64,000 nt of DNA from Paracyclopina nana (taxonomy: Eukaryota > Arthropoda > Copepoda > Cyclopoida > Cyclopettidae), in NCBI GenBank assembly GCA_019096065.1, contig JAGUCH010000001.1, positions 13,392,001-13,456,000 on the forward strand, read 5' to 3'. Positions within the stretch are counted from its first letter, which is position 1. Each line of letters begins with the position of its first letter. A model generated the notes under the pieces. That model did not search any database. It was given only the letters and a program-made list of their open reading frames with translations, and was not told where the DNA came from. Position numbers and translations under genes: made by a program. This document shows positions 1 to 15,892 of the stretch, piece by piece.

Positions 1-585
1 CGACATTGATGATGGCCCATCATAGTCAACAGGGCAAAAAGTCGTCCTCCCTTCCCCATTAATAACGTTTTTCCCTTTATCAAGTCCATGTGAAAAAGCA
101 GTCGAGTCGGGGTTTAAGGGCACATTTTTCTCCCCTCTTGCACACAAACAGCACACAAAATGCACCCCAAGAATTCATTTGATGGCCGCCAAAACTGTGG
201 GTCAATTGGTCAAAATTGTTGTAAAGATTCTCAACACTCAGCGTGACCCCACCAAATTGATGGACATCTTGTCTCAATGCTGTACGCTCAAGTTTTTGCT
301 GTTCACTATACTGTACGCGAGGGAAATCGATTCTAGCTGTAATTTACCTGATTCTCCAGGGAGACGACATCATTAAATGTGCCCTATTTTCTATTAAAGC
401 AGACAGGCGGGAGTACGAGCTGATAGAGAGTAAAGCTCGGAAAGGAGCCGAAAAGATGTATCTCGACGTAAATCTCCATGACGGCGAAAAAAAGGAATTT
501 TGCACTACACATGAGCGAGTGTGCAATGCAAAACGACGACCGTAAAATGGGCTCCTGCCAGCCTTGGTCTTCGCGGAGAGGGGTA
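1..585. other. intergenic, no gene seen
   Basis: Only short frames occur here and none shows domain character, splice signals or a consistent coding pattern. Nothing is supported. Confidence 0.5.
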
Positions 586-1819
586 CCCAACAAAACCCTG
601 TTTTAACCTGTAACTATGTTGCAACTATCTTACCAACGAAATATGACAGCCTAGTTGACCACCCTTAAATGGAGACACGCATTAAATTGATTATGGCACC
701 TTGTTGGTGTAGTGAGGGGCTAGTGAAAATGATATAGTGCATTATGTTTCTAAGTGACTTGAGCCACTGGTGATGTACCATATCATTCAAGCATAGTGCA
801 CTGATAGTGTATACTTTTAAACTTTCAACCATAATGCTGCTACCAGACGCATGGTTCACTACCACGTAACTGCTAATGCACTACCTAGTTGTAAGTTAGT
901 TAAAGGATTATTTATTAATGTAATTATCATATCATTATTTTGATTTAAGCATGGTCCACATAAACATCCAAGCATACTTGATGGTGCATGAACTTAGATG
1001 ACATCACTAGTGTTGACATAGTGTGTAACAGATTTTATTCTCCAAGGCCCTTTAACCAAGCATCCTCTTATGAGCAGTTAGTTCCATACAGTCTGTGCTC
1101 AATTTAGGCGCAAGATGGTGCTGACTATCAAACTAAAACTTAGGCAGCAAGGCTGAATGATTAGATTAGAATAAAAGAGTGGATGATAGTTACTGAATCA
1201 CACACAAAGTATACAGTATTGAAATATTAAAAAAATCTCAGCTTTTGTTTGAAAATGAGAAGCATGATATTTTCTAACTCAGTTTTCATGTTGTTCTAAA
1301 CAACACTCATTAATGATGATTTTTGAAATCTTAGAACCATTAAAAGTTATTGATAAGAACAATTTCACAAATTATTCAATTGCTAGCAGAGCCATCTCTG
1401 AACAGTTTACTAAGTTAGATTAGATGCCAACTTCACCTAAGGCGTTGAACATAGTATCAGACTCATGAAAAGGTAGTTACAAAAAACATAGTAGATGAAT
1501 AATACAATTTGCAGCATCCCATCATGATGAGCACATAGTTAAAAAAAGGTGGTGTTGCCCAAGTTTGTAACTTGCTAGAAACTACCTTCATAGCCTGGTT
1601 GCAGCATATTGAGAAAAATGGTAGTAGTACTATGAAAATGTACTTGGTTTTCACTAGGCCTGTCACATAGTAGGAAGATAGTTACAGGAAATGGTAGTGG
1701 CAACCAAGTGAATTTTTGCCATGCATTCTTAAAAACCAAGTTTCTGGGTAATTCAACTACCCATTTTTTGCCAACTACCTTTTCATTGGTGGTCAACTAT
1801 ACCAAAAGGTTTTGTTGGG
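586..1819. mobile_element. non-coding TIR element, TA-flanked
   Basis: The ends are a perfect 12-bp inverted repeat, CCCAACAAAACC at 586-597 and its complement at 1808-1819. TA lies directly outside each end (584-585 and 1820-1821), consistent with a TA target duplication. The interior has no credible coding frame and is rich in short words such as CTACC, TAGTAG and CACTAC in both orientations. This looks like a non-autonomous DNA transposon of about 1.2 kb. The TA duplication fits Tc1/mariner-like or other TA-targeting transposases; the superfamily is inferred. Confidence 0.65.
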
Positions 1820-1821
1820 TA

Positions 1822-3751
1822 ACACCATGCCAGAGTGGCCCGTAACTTTTTAGCACTTTTCCGCTAGTTTTCGCCTATTGGAAAAAGATTGGCGACAGGA
1901 ATATTTCAATTTTAGTGCCGTAATACTTCACCCTAGGAACAAAAGTCATAGGAATATGAAGAAATATTTGTGTGGGCTTTTGACTTTTTAAAATGATTAC
2001 TGTTAAAGGTTTACTGGATTATTAGTTTTGGCCAAATTGAGTGGCATTTGGAAAAATAAGTTCTAAAGTACGATGGATGCGAGCTACTATAAGTGTAGGA
2101 CTTTCACTGTTCTCAATGATGATGATTGCTATCTCTCTTTCATTTATGCCATAAATGATCCAACATATTAATAATTATTTGAGAAAATCAGAAACTGCTC
2201 CTCTTATGAATGCATTTTTGGCTCAATTGCGCAACAATTTATAGGGAGCAATGCATCTTGATTCGAGCTTAAGTATAGTGGGCTAGCGGTAATTCAATAA
2301 ACCTTCTGGCCATAAATCAAAGGCTAACCAACGAGAGTCCACAGCAATTAGTGGCACAAATAAATCAGATGCACACTTTCCAGTGACAAAGGAGACAAGC
2401 TTGAAAAATTTACAGTTTCCTTGGAACAAAAACCTCTCTCTCATGTAATTGGGTAGAGCCATTCATTATACTACGCGTTGAGGTCACTTCCTTGAAAGAA
2501 GAAATTCAATTTGCTCCCATCAAAGGCCTTTTAAAGAGAGAGAGAGACCAATCAGTCTCATCATGCTTTAATGCAAGTTCTCACAACATCCCAACTTCAC
2601 CGATAGGATCCCTGAGTCCTTGAAGCTGTTTTGTAGCCCAGAGTTTTGCACTAATTAAGCAGTAATTCGCCCGGGGACAAGGCGTAGCCCATGGTGTCAT
2701 AAACACGAGTAGCACAAAAGTGCATTGGTATGTATACCCTTTTTTATTTGGGTTTAACCTGGCTGCTCACAATTGACGAGCCATTTTTTCCGATCCTTTT
2801 ACCAAGTTGGGTACTACTGTGTTTTCCTCCTTAGTAGTAGATGAAAGGGAAGCATTTATGCATGGACAAAATAGACAGTTTAGACGTGCAGGCCCCCTGC
2901 AGGTGTATGAGAGGCTGTAATTTCCTCTGCTACCAAGAAACTTAATGAAAATTCCAATAGAGCTAGCTGATGCAAAAAATGGATGCTAACACCTTCCAAC
3001 TTTCGTGTGTAACCCATCGTAGATACGAAGCTTGGGCAAAAAGTTCTTCTTCTTTAGTGTTTTTCCATTCCAGGTTCTCGGTCGCGTTGAAACAAGCGAC
3101 TTGACATGGTTATTATACGGCACGTCAGGTCTCTGCTATTACAAAGATTCTCTCATGTGATCATCATCAGTTACTCAACACCACCACACATTCTCAGCCC
3201 CTTTTGGGGCTCTTGTCCAGACTCAATTGCCAACGCATAGGATAACATTACTTGGGGAAATACTTAAGAAAAAACGTTAGCATTAAAGGCTGTTTCAAAG
3301 CTCACCAAAAGTAGCTTGACTCATTTAGGTTCATGAATAAAAGACATTTCTTTGCCCGAACAAACCAAATTGCCACATACTCTCAATATTGAAAAGAGAA
3401 AGCTCTTTCTTTCGCACGCTTTCACTAGTATCCACTATAAGCACAAAATTGTATCGCTAGAAACGTTTGGGGGAACGTACTACATTTTATGACCTTAAAC
3501 CAGCTTTGAGAGTCAACCTATCAAGACGCAATGAATTTACCGATTAAGTCATGAGAAACGGTATGTGCTGGCTGCACTGACGCACTAAATAAACCGGCCG
3601 AATCGGCCATAGCGCTTACCCGGTTTTGATGACTCAATCGGTATTTTTTAAGGTTTCTGTCGTTTTTATGGCTGCCATTTGGGCATGTATGTGAACTACA
3701 ACTCTCATCAGGTTTCAGATTTAATGCCAATTAACTTCATTTCTATGCTAG
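1822..3751. other. intergenic, possible unseen first exon of the next gene
   Basis: No gene is supported. A short GA run lies near 2535. The signal-peptide exon of the Ly6-like gene that begins at 3752 should lie here if that gene is intact, but I could not find a convincing ATG-hydrophobic-donor candidate. Confidence 0.4.
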
Positions 3752-4242
3752 GTGAAGCCAGGCAATGCTACGTGGGCACATCAACATCCTCGACCACCCC
3801 AACTGATTGTCAAGAGAAATTATGCATGAAATCTACTAATGCAGATGGTAAGCATCCTTATAAGCTTTTGTTCAAACACGAGCTCAAATAATTTTTTATT
3901 CGCTCTCATGTACTTCGTAATAAAGAAAAATCGGTCTTCACTTTTAAAGTACTTTGATTGATTGATCTTCAAAAAATGATGGCAATTTAAGCAATTTATC
4001 TGCGCAACAAATCGTTGTACTCCAAAAATACCAAAACGATGGTTTTCTCCTCTCCAGATGTATCAACGTATACTTGTGGACCAAATGGAGTCGAGGAAGG
4101 CTGCAAATCTGAAGGGGAGGCGGAAAAATGCTATTGTGCAGCAGATTTGTGCAATTCGTCTTTGAAAATGGCTGAATCTACGCATGGCAAAGTAATGATT
4201 ATGGCGATCATCATGATTGCTGTCATGGTTGCAAACTGCTAA
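3752..4242 (+). CDS. Ly6/three-finger GPI-anchored-type protein A (first exon not found)
   Basis: Two exons are visible, 3752-3847 and 4058-4242, with AG/GT boundaries and phase-1 junctions. The product has cysteines in Ly6 spacing (C-Y-V-G near the start, D-C-x-E-K-L-C, then C-G-P, E-G-C-K, and C-Y-C-x-x-D-L-C-N). After the last Cys-Asn comes a short linker and a hydrophobic C-terminal tail rich in Met, Ile, Ala and Val, as expected for GPI attachment. Ly6 family proteins are small extracellular membrane-anchored modulators; the ligand cannot be told here. Exon structure, phases and cysteine pattern match the complete gene at 4656, so the two look like a tandem duplicate. The exon coding the signal peptide is not identified. 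An in-frame ATG at 3724 would give only a weakly hydrophobic start. AATAAA follows at 4362. Confidence 0.72.
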
Positions 4243-4361
4243 AAATGCCGAATAAGCCACCTGCCAGAATTACCAGACGAATGCACTGTCGTCTCGTGTG
4301 ATGTTTGGTTTACACATAAAAGGCACTAACTAATCATGAAATTGAACCATATACACACTTG

Positions 4362-4367
4362 AATAAA
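4362..4367 (+). terminator. poly(A) signal AATAAA of Ly6-like gene A
   Basis: A canonical AATAAA lies 120 bp after the stop codon of gene A and before the start of gene B. Confidence 0.5.
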
Positions 4368-4655
4368 AAATGTCCTTCAGTAGCACTTCTACTTTTCAAA
4401 GGAATTTACCAAAGCGGATTTTTTGTTATGTCACTAAAATCGGATTTTGTTGATGATCATAATCGCAGCACCCGAAAGCAGTAAGATCTGGTTTTCTGTG
4501 TACTTAAGACCCAATTGAGGATTGATTGAAGCATAAAATATTTGGAACAAAGGAAAGCCCTCAGTTGCCATAGAGCAAATATGCTTCGAATACAACTGTT
4601 GACCGAAACTGTTGGCCAAATAATGAATGAATCAAGCCTAGCAATTCAATGAGAA

Positions 4656-5240
4656 ATGTTGTATAAAGCAGCCGTCGCCATTTTACTTTTGGCTCATTTT
4701 CAAGGTAAGCCATATCAAAGAAAAAGCGTAGCAGTAATTTTATAATTGCGTAGGCTTACTTGCTGGCCGAATGTGCTACGTTGGAGGCCAAAACACCACG
4801 GTTAAAGAAGACTGTGGAGAAAAGCTTTGCCTGAAATCTGTAGATTCGCATACACGTAAGTGAGAATCCACTTCCAACAGCCTTCAAATTTGATCTTGCT
4901 GTCAATTAATTGACTTGTGAAACCTCTGCCGGTCAGCTGGTGTCATGAAATGCCAACTCTGATTGTTTAAATGCAAAGCAGCTAAAACCTGCAAAAGTTA
5001 ATTGCTTCACAGCCAGGACTTTTATGTGATTGTCAGCATTAATCTAGTTCATTTCCAGCCCCAATCATCGTCAAAGAATGTGGACCCACTGGCAGCTCAC
5101 CCGGTTGCAAAAATGAAGGCTCTGTGACCAAATGTTACTGTGATAGTGATTTATGTAATGGATCAGCCCAATGGCAGCCCACCTTTCTAGGGTTCTTGTC
5201 TGCTACCCTAGCCTTTGCTTTCTATCTGCTTAAAAACTAA
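4656..5240 (+). CDS. Ly6/three-finger GPI-anchored-type protein B
   Basis: A complete three-exon gene (4656-4704, 4754-4855, 5059-5240) giving 110 residues; both introns are phase 1. Residues 1-20 form a signal peptide with a hydrophobic AILLLA core. The mature domain has eight cysteines (24, 37, 42, 58, 67, 76, 78, 83) and the closing C-Y-C-x-x-D-L-C-N motif typical of Ly6/uPAR domains, followed by Gly-Ser and a hydrophobic C-terminus (about residues 91-108) as for GPI anchoring. Expected at the outer cell surface. It shares intron positions and the CYVG, EKLC, CGP and GCK motifs with the upstream neighbour. The partner or pathway is unknown. Three-finger folds also occur in venom toxins, but the C-terminal hydrophobic tail argues for a membrane-anchored endogenous protein. 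Confidence 0.85.
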
Positions 5241-8200
5241 TTGCAAAAATACATAGGAGTAGAGCTTTCATTCATTTCATTTTGAACGCAACCAATTCAC
5301 TTGTAAGATTAAGACTCTGAGGAAGTTAGTTCGTTGCTTCTTTCTTGGAAATACATTGAGCATATCTGGTTGGTCTATCTACAGGAGCATTTTAAGGAGA
5401 CTTTTGAAATAGAAACTTGATTGATCTAGAATCATCAATTTGCCAATCCAGTGAAATCATCACAAGAACAAACAAAGCAAAACAATGGCCAGTCACTGCC
5501 AACTCATCAGCAAATTAGCCAAAAATTTGGTTCAAAGATCAAAGTCATTTCCAAGCCTGATTTTCCACTTTTCATTGTGGAAATCAGCTTCAACCTCCAT
5601 TGATTCTGGTCGCTGAATTGAGGCGAAGCTTCAGGCATTCTCAAGGAGGATAAAAGTTATAAATAACGCGGAAGAAATTTACAAATTACCAAGGAAAAAT
5701 TAATGAGCTTGGCCGCCCCTCAATCTTACAATGATTATCATGATTTTTTGGCTTAAATGGGAGGTCACACACTGTGCTCAGATTGCTATTTAAAACGAGA
5801 GCCGTATCAATTAATATCTGCAAGGCCTTAACGGCCATTTTACCTTGGGCCGCTTTTCCGAGCTCTGCTCGCGATACTCAAAACACGCTCAGATTTGCGG
5901 AACATCCCACGTCATTTCCTCGAAACCTTTTTACGGCAAAAACTCTCTGAGTGTGTTGAGCTAAAGCAGCCTGCTTAAAAAGAGGTGCTCAGTATTAATC
6001 GAGCTGGCCGTGAGGCTCGGGTCAGCTGGTGTTCATTATGATTGGCAAAGTTCATTAAGTAGAATAAGTGTCTAATGAGGCATGGAAGCCCGAATCAATT
6101 TCTGAATGAGATCCGTGATGATGATGGAATCAGCGCCACCTGCTGAGAACAATGATGTCTCAGCATTGCTGAGATCTTGATGGATGACGTGCACAATTAA
6201 AAGGCGGGTAATTATTTTCTGATATCACCAGGAGCATCACGCAACCAAGATGGTTGGGAGCAAACAAAAGGCCAATCACTTCCCGCTCAACGCAAGGATT
6301 TCCTTCGAGTCCTCGTGTTTACTTTTGAGGCTCACAAAATAAAAATGCACACTCATTTGGTGTCAGACAGGTTAAATTACCACCAATGTCAACTAGCCGT
6401 GGGATGATGCCATAATGCACTTACTACAACTGTCATCGCATTAATGGGCTCACATTGAGATTTTAATGGCCATTTTCGCGGCGGTGCAGTGGGACAATTA
6501 AGTATGGTAGCGCAGGAATTTTGTCGACCTACGACTGTTCTCTGTGAAGACAAGCCCATTTTGTTGAGTCTAAAAATGCTCTCTAAAATCTCATGTCAAT
6601 GATGACAAATTGTTGGCCTAAAACATTTGTGTTTCACTAGCCTACTTTTTATTATTCTGAGAAATTTGAAAGACAAAGCAATGACTATCAGATTTCAGCA
6701 GAAGTCTATTTGATGGAATGACAGTGCAAAGATTTGCCTACAGGACGCTGTAATTTCAGAGATCGGTTAGCTTCGCCACAGAACTGGGTGCAAAACAGGA
6801 CGAAAAAAGCAGAAGCCATTCTTGCAACGTATGAAGGGTGCTCTGGGTGAGAGAAAATCAGAAGAGGAGGCAAAGGAATGCGAGATTTTTGCTCTTTGAA
6901 GTTTCCATTTAATCGGACAATTGAATTTTCTTCCGCTCCAAGGCCATCCAAGATGCTAAAAGCCTAGCCACGCTCTACCTCTTTGAACAACTCAATTTGT
7001 GGGCTGATCAAAACAACTGAAAAAAGCCTGAAATCAGGTTATGCTTTATTGGGGTGGCCAGGCCTGCCACATGGGATGCTGAATTGAATTTCCAGGGCTA
7101 CTGTTATGGTGTAATGAGTTGCAACTACTGTTAGTGTGGTTGTCAGTCACCGCAATTACTTTACTGCGAAAATGTGTGTCATTGCTGTAATTTGCAGGAG
7201 GGGGGAAGAAGAAGTCAACCACATGCATCAGTTCTCTAAAGAAACCGCCGGGCTTTTAAAAGCCCACTTTCATTGCACAATTTTGCCGACGCCAACTCTT
7301 TTATCCATCTTGCGCTAGCTGCTTTAATGATAAACTTTCATTCATAGCAGTACAACAATTTCCCCTGCTGAAATTAAATCATGAAGCTCCTGCTAGCTCC
7401 ATCTATAAAAGATTCATGAATGAAGAGCACCAAAGTTGTTGCCACATAATATCTTTGAGCAACAAAGCAAAGCGAGAATTTAGCTGTTTCCGCATTAAGT
7501 GAAAAAAATGGCAGCCAGGTTGTCATCCATAACTTTTAGCTGAAAAAATGCCGGGAATTTTTACCGTCCGATTTTGACAACATCCATGAAAACTGAGAGA
7601 GAGATGATCTGTCAAAATGGTCACGCTAAATGTAAAAAGCAAAATTATTGCTTTGAGCCCGTGGCAAAATAGTTGAGACGAAGTTCAGCAGGTGCAAAGC
7701 ATGTCAACTCTCAAAATGGCAATAATTTTTTTGGCTGCTTCTTGTTTTTCCGCAGATGCAGCAGCTCGCATAGAGGAGTCTCATAGTAGTGCAGGAAAAC
7801 AGATTTCTTCAGGATTTATGATCTGGCGAGGCTAATTTTTAAGACTTCAGATGTTGTTGCACCCAGGAGATCAAAAATGACTCAGCTCAAAAAAAGAAGG
7901 GGAGAGAAAGATAAAAATCCGCAAAAACAAAGCAGTTCTGAGCCGGTTGATGACTTTAAAGAGACATTTGATATGCAATGGAAAAATCTGAAAAGAGCAA
8001 GAGGCAAAATATGCTGTTGAAGAAACTTTTGAATATGGTAGCTAGCTCATTACAAGCGAAAATAAACAAGCAAAACAATCAACAAAGATGACTGGGCACA
8101 AAATATTGAGTAATTGTTCATTGGGCCCATCAAAAGGATCAAAACTCTTATTATTTAGTCCGTTTTCCCCTGCAGGATTTTAATGTGCCCTCTAAAGCCG

Positions 8201-11200
8201 AATGATTTTGCAAACTTGATTTCCAAAGCTCTTTTGATAAATGGCGGTTGTCACATTAATTCTCTTGTCATTAGATCTCTTGAAAGAATTATGGTTTCAT
8301 GACGTGCAAAGGTGCCATATACACATTTTTAGCGATGATCACACTAGGAAAATGCTTGCGTTAAAAAAGCTACCTTGAAAAGGCTTTCTTGGTTTATTAT
8401 CTAATGCTTTAAAGGAAGGCTACAGAGTGGAATAAAGTGGGCTAATTTCATCATTTGGCACCATTGTGCTGCAATTCCAATTGAGATACGCGCACAATGG
8501 CATGAATTTCATCTTTGCATGTCTCTAATAATCGCATTTTGATCCGGACTAGAACACGAAGAGAAAAAAACCTCCCGACCAGAAAGACCAATCCCCCCCT
8601 CTTTGTAAACTGAAAAAAAGCTGTACTTGCAAGTATGGCTTCAATTTATACAAGTTCTGCAAAATGAACGATGCAAATGACATGGTTGCTTGTTCAACAA
8701 GTTTCAAACAAATGTGCTGCTATCATTGGAAAGAATTTTTCAAACTCCACTCAAGGCTGTTTTAAGCATGATTTAGGGTTAGCTGAGTACCAACTAAGAA
8801 TTGAATAATTTTAGGCGAGCATCCCTTAAAAATGTACTTCGATTTGAAGACGTGCATTGGCCATGTGTGAAAGTGGTGGTGGATTAAAAAAAAGGCTTTT
8901 AGCTGAAATTAGGCCAATTTCAGACACACCATTACATGACCAAGCAACAAAATTGAATAAGATTTGGAAATTGCCCAATGAAAAATTGTGGATCCAGGGT
9001 AATTTTCTTTGCATGTTTTACACCATCTATCCAAGGCTGAGGAGGTGATGATAAAATATAGTCGTCATGCATTAAATTATCCAGCAAATTTTTAAAGATT
9101 CAATTCATAAAATTGCCTTATGTGCGCAGGTAGAGTACTTTTTTGAAGCTGTTTATAATAGCGTATCTCTGCCTGATGCATCACCCTGTACGAGCAACTG
9201 AGATGTCAGGTTTGAGGCAAAAAAGTGCAAGAAAATGAAGGCGCGATGAAGACATGAAAATCCCCCTTTGAACTGCACGTGACTTTGGGTTGATTTCCGC
9301 TTTTAAAAAATATTTCAAGCTTATTCAACAATATTCAAGCTCCACCACCTAAATCTTTTCTTGAGAGTGTTAGCTCGATTTAAAGTGCAATTACTCTTTT
9401 TGACTTTTTCTCCCTCGATGCTAAGTGAAATATTGCAGGGCCATTTGTTTTTCAATTGCCATAAAGCTAGATCTAGGTAAAGTAGTAAAATTAGTCTGGC
9501 TTTCCTAATAGAGACCAAAGTAGAGAACGAAAGCTTCATTCCACGTTCAGAGATGCTTTGGCTATCTAAGGCGATTGTTTTTCAGCTTGAGTGACTAATA
9601 GACTCTGTTGTGGGATTTTATTTCTCATTGTGCATGGGGAAGAGAAAATGTTTAATTTTCGCTCAAGTTTTGAGAGCTGCTTCTTTCGTAGTGATCATAG
9701 ACCCGATGACGTAAATCGTATGTACTTTTTTAATATTTTTCCTCTTACCGATTTGTCTTCGAACTACTGCTGATAGTACTCTTTCTTGTATTCTCGATGA
9801 GAAAAGTTTCCAAAGCCCAGACGTTTCCATTAAAAAATACATTATCAATAAATATCACGTCGAAGGCAGAGAACATCGCCAAAGATTCAATCTTTGGTTG
9901 AAGAAGACTTGGGAGTTTTCATGAGTTTCATTTTTCTTTATTTACATTAGGATTTGCATGGATCGAGGGATTAAGTCGCGATGCAAACAACCGCTAAAAA
10001 TTGAATGTATTGATAATGAACTTTACACAATTTGTGCTAAAAATGAGAAAAATTGTCCTCAAAATAAAACTATTTTGACAATTAAGCTCCTTCTTAATCA
10101 ATCCTTAATTGAACAACCTTTTTGGGATCATTTTATGACATTGAAATGGCCTTAAAATTTATGGCGGCGTTGCTAAAGCTGGTCAATTGACAGCTGTTGC
10201 CTGTGAAACATTAATTCTCGCGGTCGCGACAAGGAGAACGGAATTCTTTCGCTTCGAGTCTTTGACTATTGAGTGAGCCGGCATAAGTGAGATTTTTGTG
10301 GGTGCTTGGAATGTCTCGCGGCAATTTCGAACAAGACTTGTCAAATGGGTGGCAAAAATTTTCATAAATGCTCTTCCACTTTTGGCTGCTACTACTTGGA
10401 CTTGGAGAGATATTCAAGACCCAGGTTGCTCTTTACATCAGCTCATGACAGGAGTGAGCTTCAAGGTGTCAAAATATGGGGAAAAGCTGAAAGCAACAAA
10501 TGGACCGAGCTTTAAATGGCTGAGGAATTAAGCCGCCGCCATCTTGAATATTTCATTGTCTTTGGCTTGACAGTTGAGTATCTTAGATTACAAATGAAAT
10601 TCCATCTCTTTTCTCAGAGTTTGTTACTGTCATCGCCTCTTGACGTGAATTACAGGGGCCGTTTTGGCGTGAAAATGTTCCACAGGGCAAACAGACGAGG
10701 AGAAAAAATCTAATTTGAATCCAGGCGAGCTTGAATTGAATCAACAGGACGCGTGACCAAGGCAAATAAATTAGATGATTGATGCTATTGGAGGAAAAAG
10801 AAGGTAATTAACACTTTCACTTGCTTCCACGCTGAATTTCTGAAAATGTTTATGCTATTCAAGAAAGTTTTCGGCTCGTCTTCATCATCTTCCTCCCCGT
10901 CTGTCTGGCAGATATTGAGAGATTCTATTTAGTATTCCTCATGCTGTAAAGGTTAAGTTCAGAAAAGTCCAGCAAAAATTCACATTTACTTTGAAAGGGC
11001 TTTTCCGACCTTGACAGCTTCATTGAATCAAAAAAATATTTAAGGGTTGTCCACAGGAGCATTGTTTGCAATTTCAAAAGCTGGATGAATATTCATATTG
11101 CTTAGCAAAGATAACTTTATAGATACAGATCAATCGAACGAAGCTAGATTGTCAGATTATAATATAATGCTACCTCTGAACCAAAAAAGGAGCTTCTAAC

Positions 11201-13373
11201 GAATTGACGTCGCTTACCCAATTTTGGATGCATTAATCCCACAAATTGTTGCCTATATGCATAATTTTCTATTGATTAATGCTTGTACCGAGCTAAGCTT
11301 AGCTCATTTTTAGATTTTCTAGCTGAAACTTTCGTTGGGCCGTAAATGCAGTATAGCTTTCGCCCTAAAATAGAATTTAGCTTCAATTTCTCCTGCACTG
11401 GAGTAGAAGAAGAAGGAGAGTGAGAGGGAAGAAGACGTTTGTTTAGTTTGGCTGCTGTGTCCGTTTTAGTACACTGTGCACAGTGAGGATAACCTGCTAA
11501 AAATTGCCCACATATGAAATAACATTGAAAACTATATCTGCTTAACTTTTGTTTGTGAAAAACTTTGCAACGTTGGGCGTGTTTTTTTAATTTTCTGAGC
11601 TTTCTATATCGCCATGTGGTCATATATGGACCCTCAAAATCTTGATGTTGAAAAGCAAGCATGAGATTTTGGCCAACAGCAACAAACTGGCTTTCTAAAA
11701 TTTTTCCCCATCTCATGCTTTTCTCCGCCAGACTTCGATGAATGCTTTTTATTATCTGCATTTCAAAAATGCATTCAATGCTGATTAAATCCTTGCTCTA
11801 ACGAAGTGCATTTCTCATAAAGTCTCTTGAAGTGACCGAAAGTGACTTTCCTGTCTATATTGAGTTTATTCGCAAGCAATGCTATTGTAGCTTACTCAAT
11901 ATTTGGCCAAAGTATTTCTTTTCTGCGTACAATTGTAACTTTTAAGCAAACTGCAATTCTGGCGACATGACTCTGGTTTAATTTTAGAGCGTTTTTCTTC
12001 AACTCATTCATGGCGTGGCGGCATTTGTTCAACGCAAATTCTCTCTCCAGAATTTTACGTAGCCTCAGCTATTTGGAAACTATATTTATCCTTTTATGGT
12101 TGTTTTAGGATACCTAGTACTATTTTAATTGAAATTTCCGACCAGACCAGGAGAGGCTTCAATTGAAAATTATTTTTATAAGTGAACGCCTCCCATGCTT
12201 TAAACAAAGTTGAATAACTCACTGCAGTATTCTTGAAGGTTTTTAAATTTCCACAGACAAGCTTGTTTGAAAGCGAAGCGTTTCGGTATGTTCCCATCGG
12301 TTTTTATGCGGTAATAATATTCAGAAAATGAAACAAGGTTTTTCCAAATAATTTCAAGGCTTGACATTTATCTCGAAATTGGTGTGCTAATTTTACGCTC
12401 CCGCTCAAATAATCGGAGATGTTGCTGCACAGCTCCACCTGGGACACCCAGATTGTAATTTTGAAGATACTTGGATTTTTAAGCTATGAGGCTTCTGATA
12501 CACGACAGTTTGACGTAGAAGTTGACATTTTGTAGATTTTATGGCTTTGAAAAGGCCTAATTTTTTCAGTGATCAACTTACCATATATTCATCTAGCCGC
12601 TGTTCAAAGGAATGTTGAAGATGCAAGCACTAAAAACAACAACAGCACTTAAACTTAACTTATGAGCAAGCTGCAAGCCTTGGATAGACTGGATGAGAAA
12701 ACGGTGGAATTTTAGCTCGGCCCCTTTCAAGTTGCTTTCTATTTGTTCGTTGGCCGACCCGAGCTTAAAATGGGGCGCTTTCCCCTGCATTGGCCAACGA
12801 AAGTCTCTCAGTGGACAAACTTTTACGGCTTTTCCGAAAGTGTCACACCGAATAAAAATCGCACCTTCGCCGGCACGCGACAATTTTGGAAAACTGACGA
12901 GCTTCTCTTGGGGATATCGCATACTTTTAGGCGAAGATAATAAAATACGGTTTTTTCTTTTAGCAAAAATACCTTTTAAATAAAAATGTGACTTTGTGTA
13001 AGCTTTTCTGAAAAAATGGCTGCAGGAGCAACTGTACGTGAATGCACATAAAGTAAGTTACAACCAGAATTACAGAAATTGATGCGTTGCGTGTGCAGCT
13101 TGTGATTTGATACGAACTTACAAAGTAACACTTGTGTTTTTTCAAAAAATCATGGCAGGGTCTTTTATGAATTTAGTAAGTCGCCCAGTCATAATTTCAC
13201 ATTATACTAGAAGAAATTTTTTTTTTGAAAAAAGCCTTCTGGTGGAGCCACCAAAAGTACGTGTATTAATTCTTGTGAAAGTGCCTGTTATACATATTGA
13301 AGACCTATCTTACATGTTGATGTTTGTGATGAACAAGTGTGATTTTTTTTGTAGTAGCTAGAAATAGTACATC
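5241..13373. other. 8-kb gene-poor interval
   Basis: No gene is supported. There are two weak frames, 10306-10515 (+) and 11276-11761 (-), which are unrecognised and lack splice or start support. The composition is AT-rich with scattered homopolymer runs. Regulatory sequence may be present but I cannot point to any. Confidence 0.45.
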
Positions 13374-15696
<2,323 letters not shown>

Positions 15697-15886
15697 TTCT
15701 GGCTTAAATCCCTTAGTAGTTTTCCACTTAGCAAATATGGGTGTCTGTTAAATATTATTTTAGGTATGTATAATTATATATTGTAATTATTAATCATGTT
15801 AAAATTGTTTCAGGAAAGTAAGTGAAAGTCAACGTAAATGTGTCAATTTCCACATTTCCACTGTGCTGTTAGATTTTGTCTTATTA

Positions 15887-15892
15887 AATAAA
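15887..15892 (+). terminator. poly(A) signal AATAAA of TDH
   Basis: A canonical hexamer lies about 190 bp downstream of the TDH stop codon. Confidence 0.55.

Noticed and set aside
10306..10515. Cys-containing plus-strand frame (CLAAISNKTCQMGG, then KCSSTFGCYY)
   Set aside because: It loosely recalls a secreted Cys-rich domain but starts without ATG, has no acceptor at its edge, and an equally long frame exists on the other strand.
11276..11761. 161-residue minus-strand open frame
   Set aside because: No recognised motif, no splice or poly(A) support, and basic low-information composition; chance cannot be excluded in 8 kb of gene-poor DNA.
12593..12983. Overlapping frames on both strands
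   Set aside because: They mirror each other in a GC-richer patch and neither has coding signatures.
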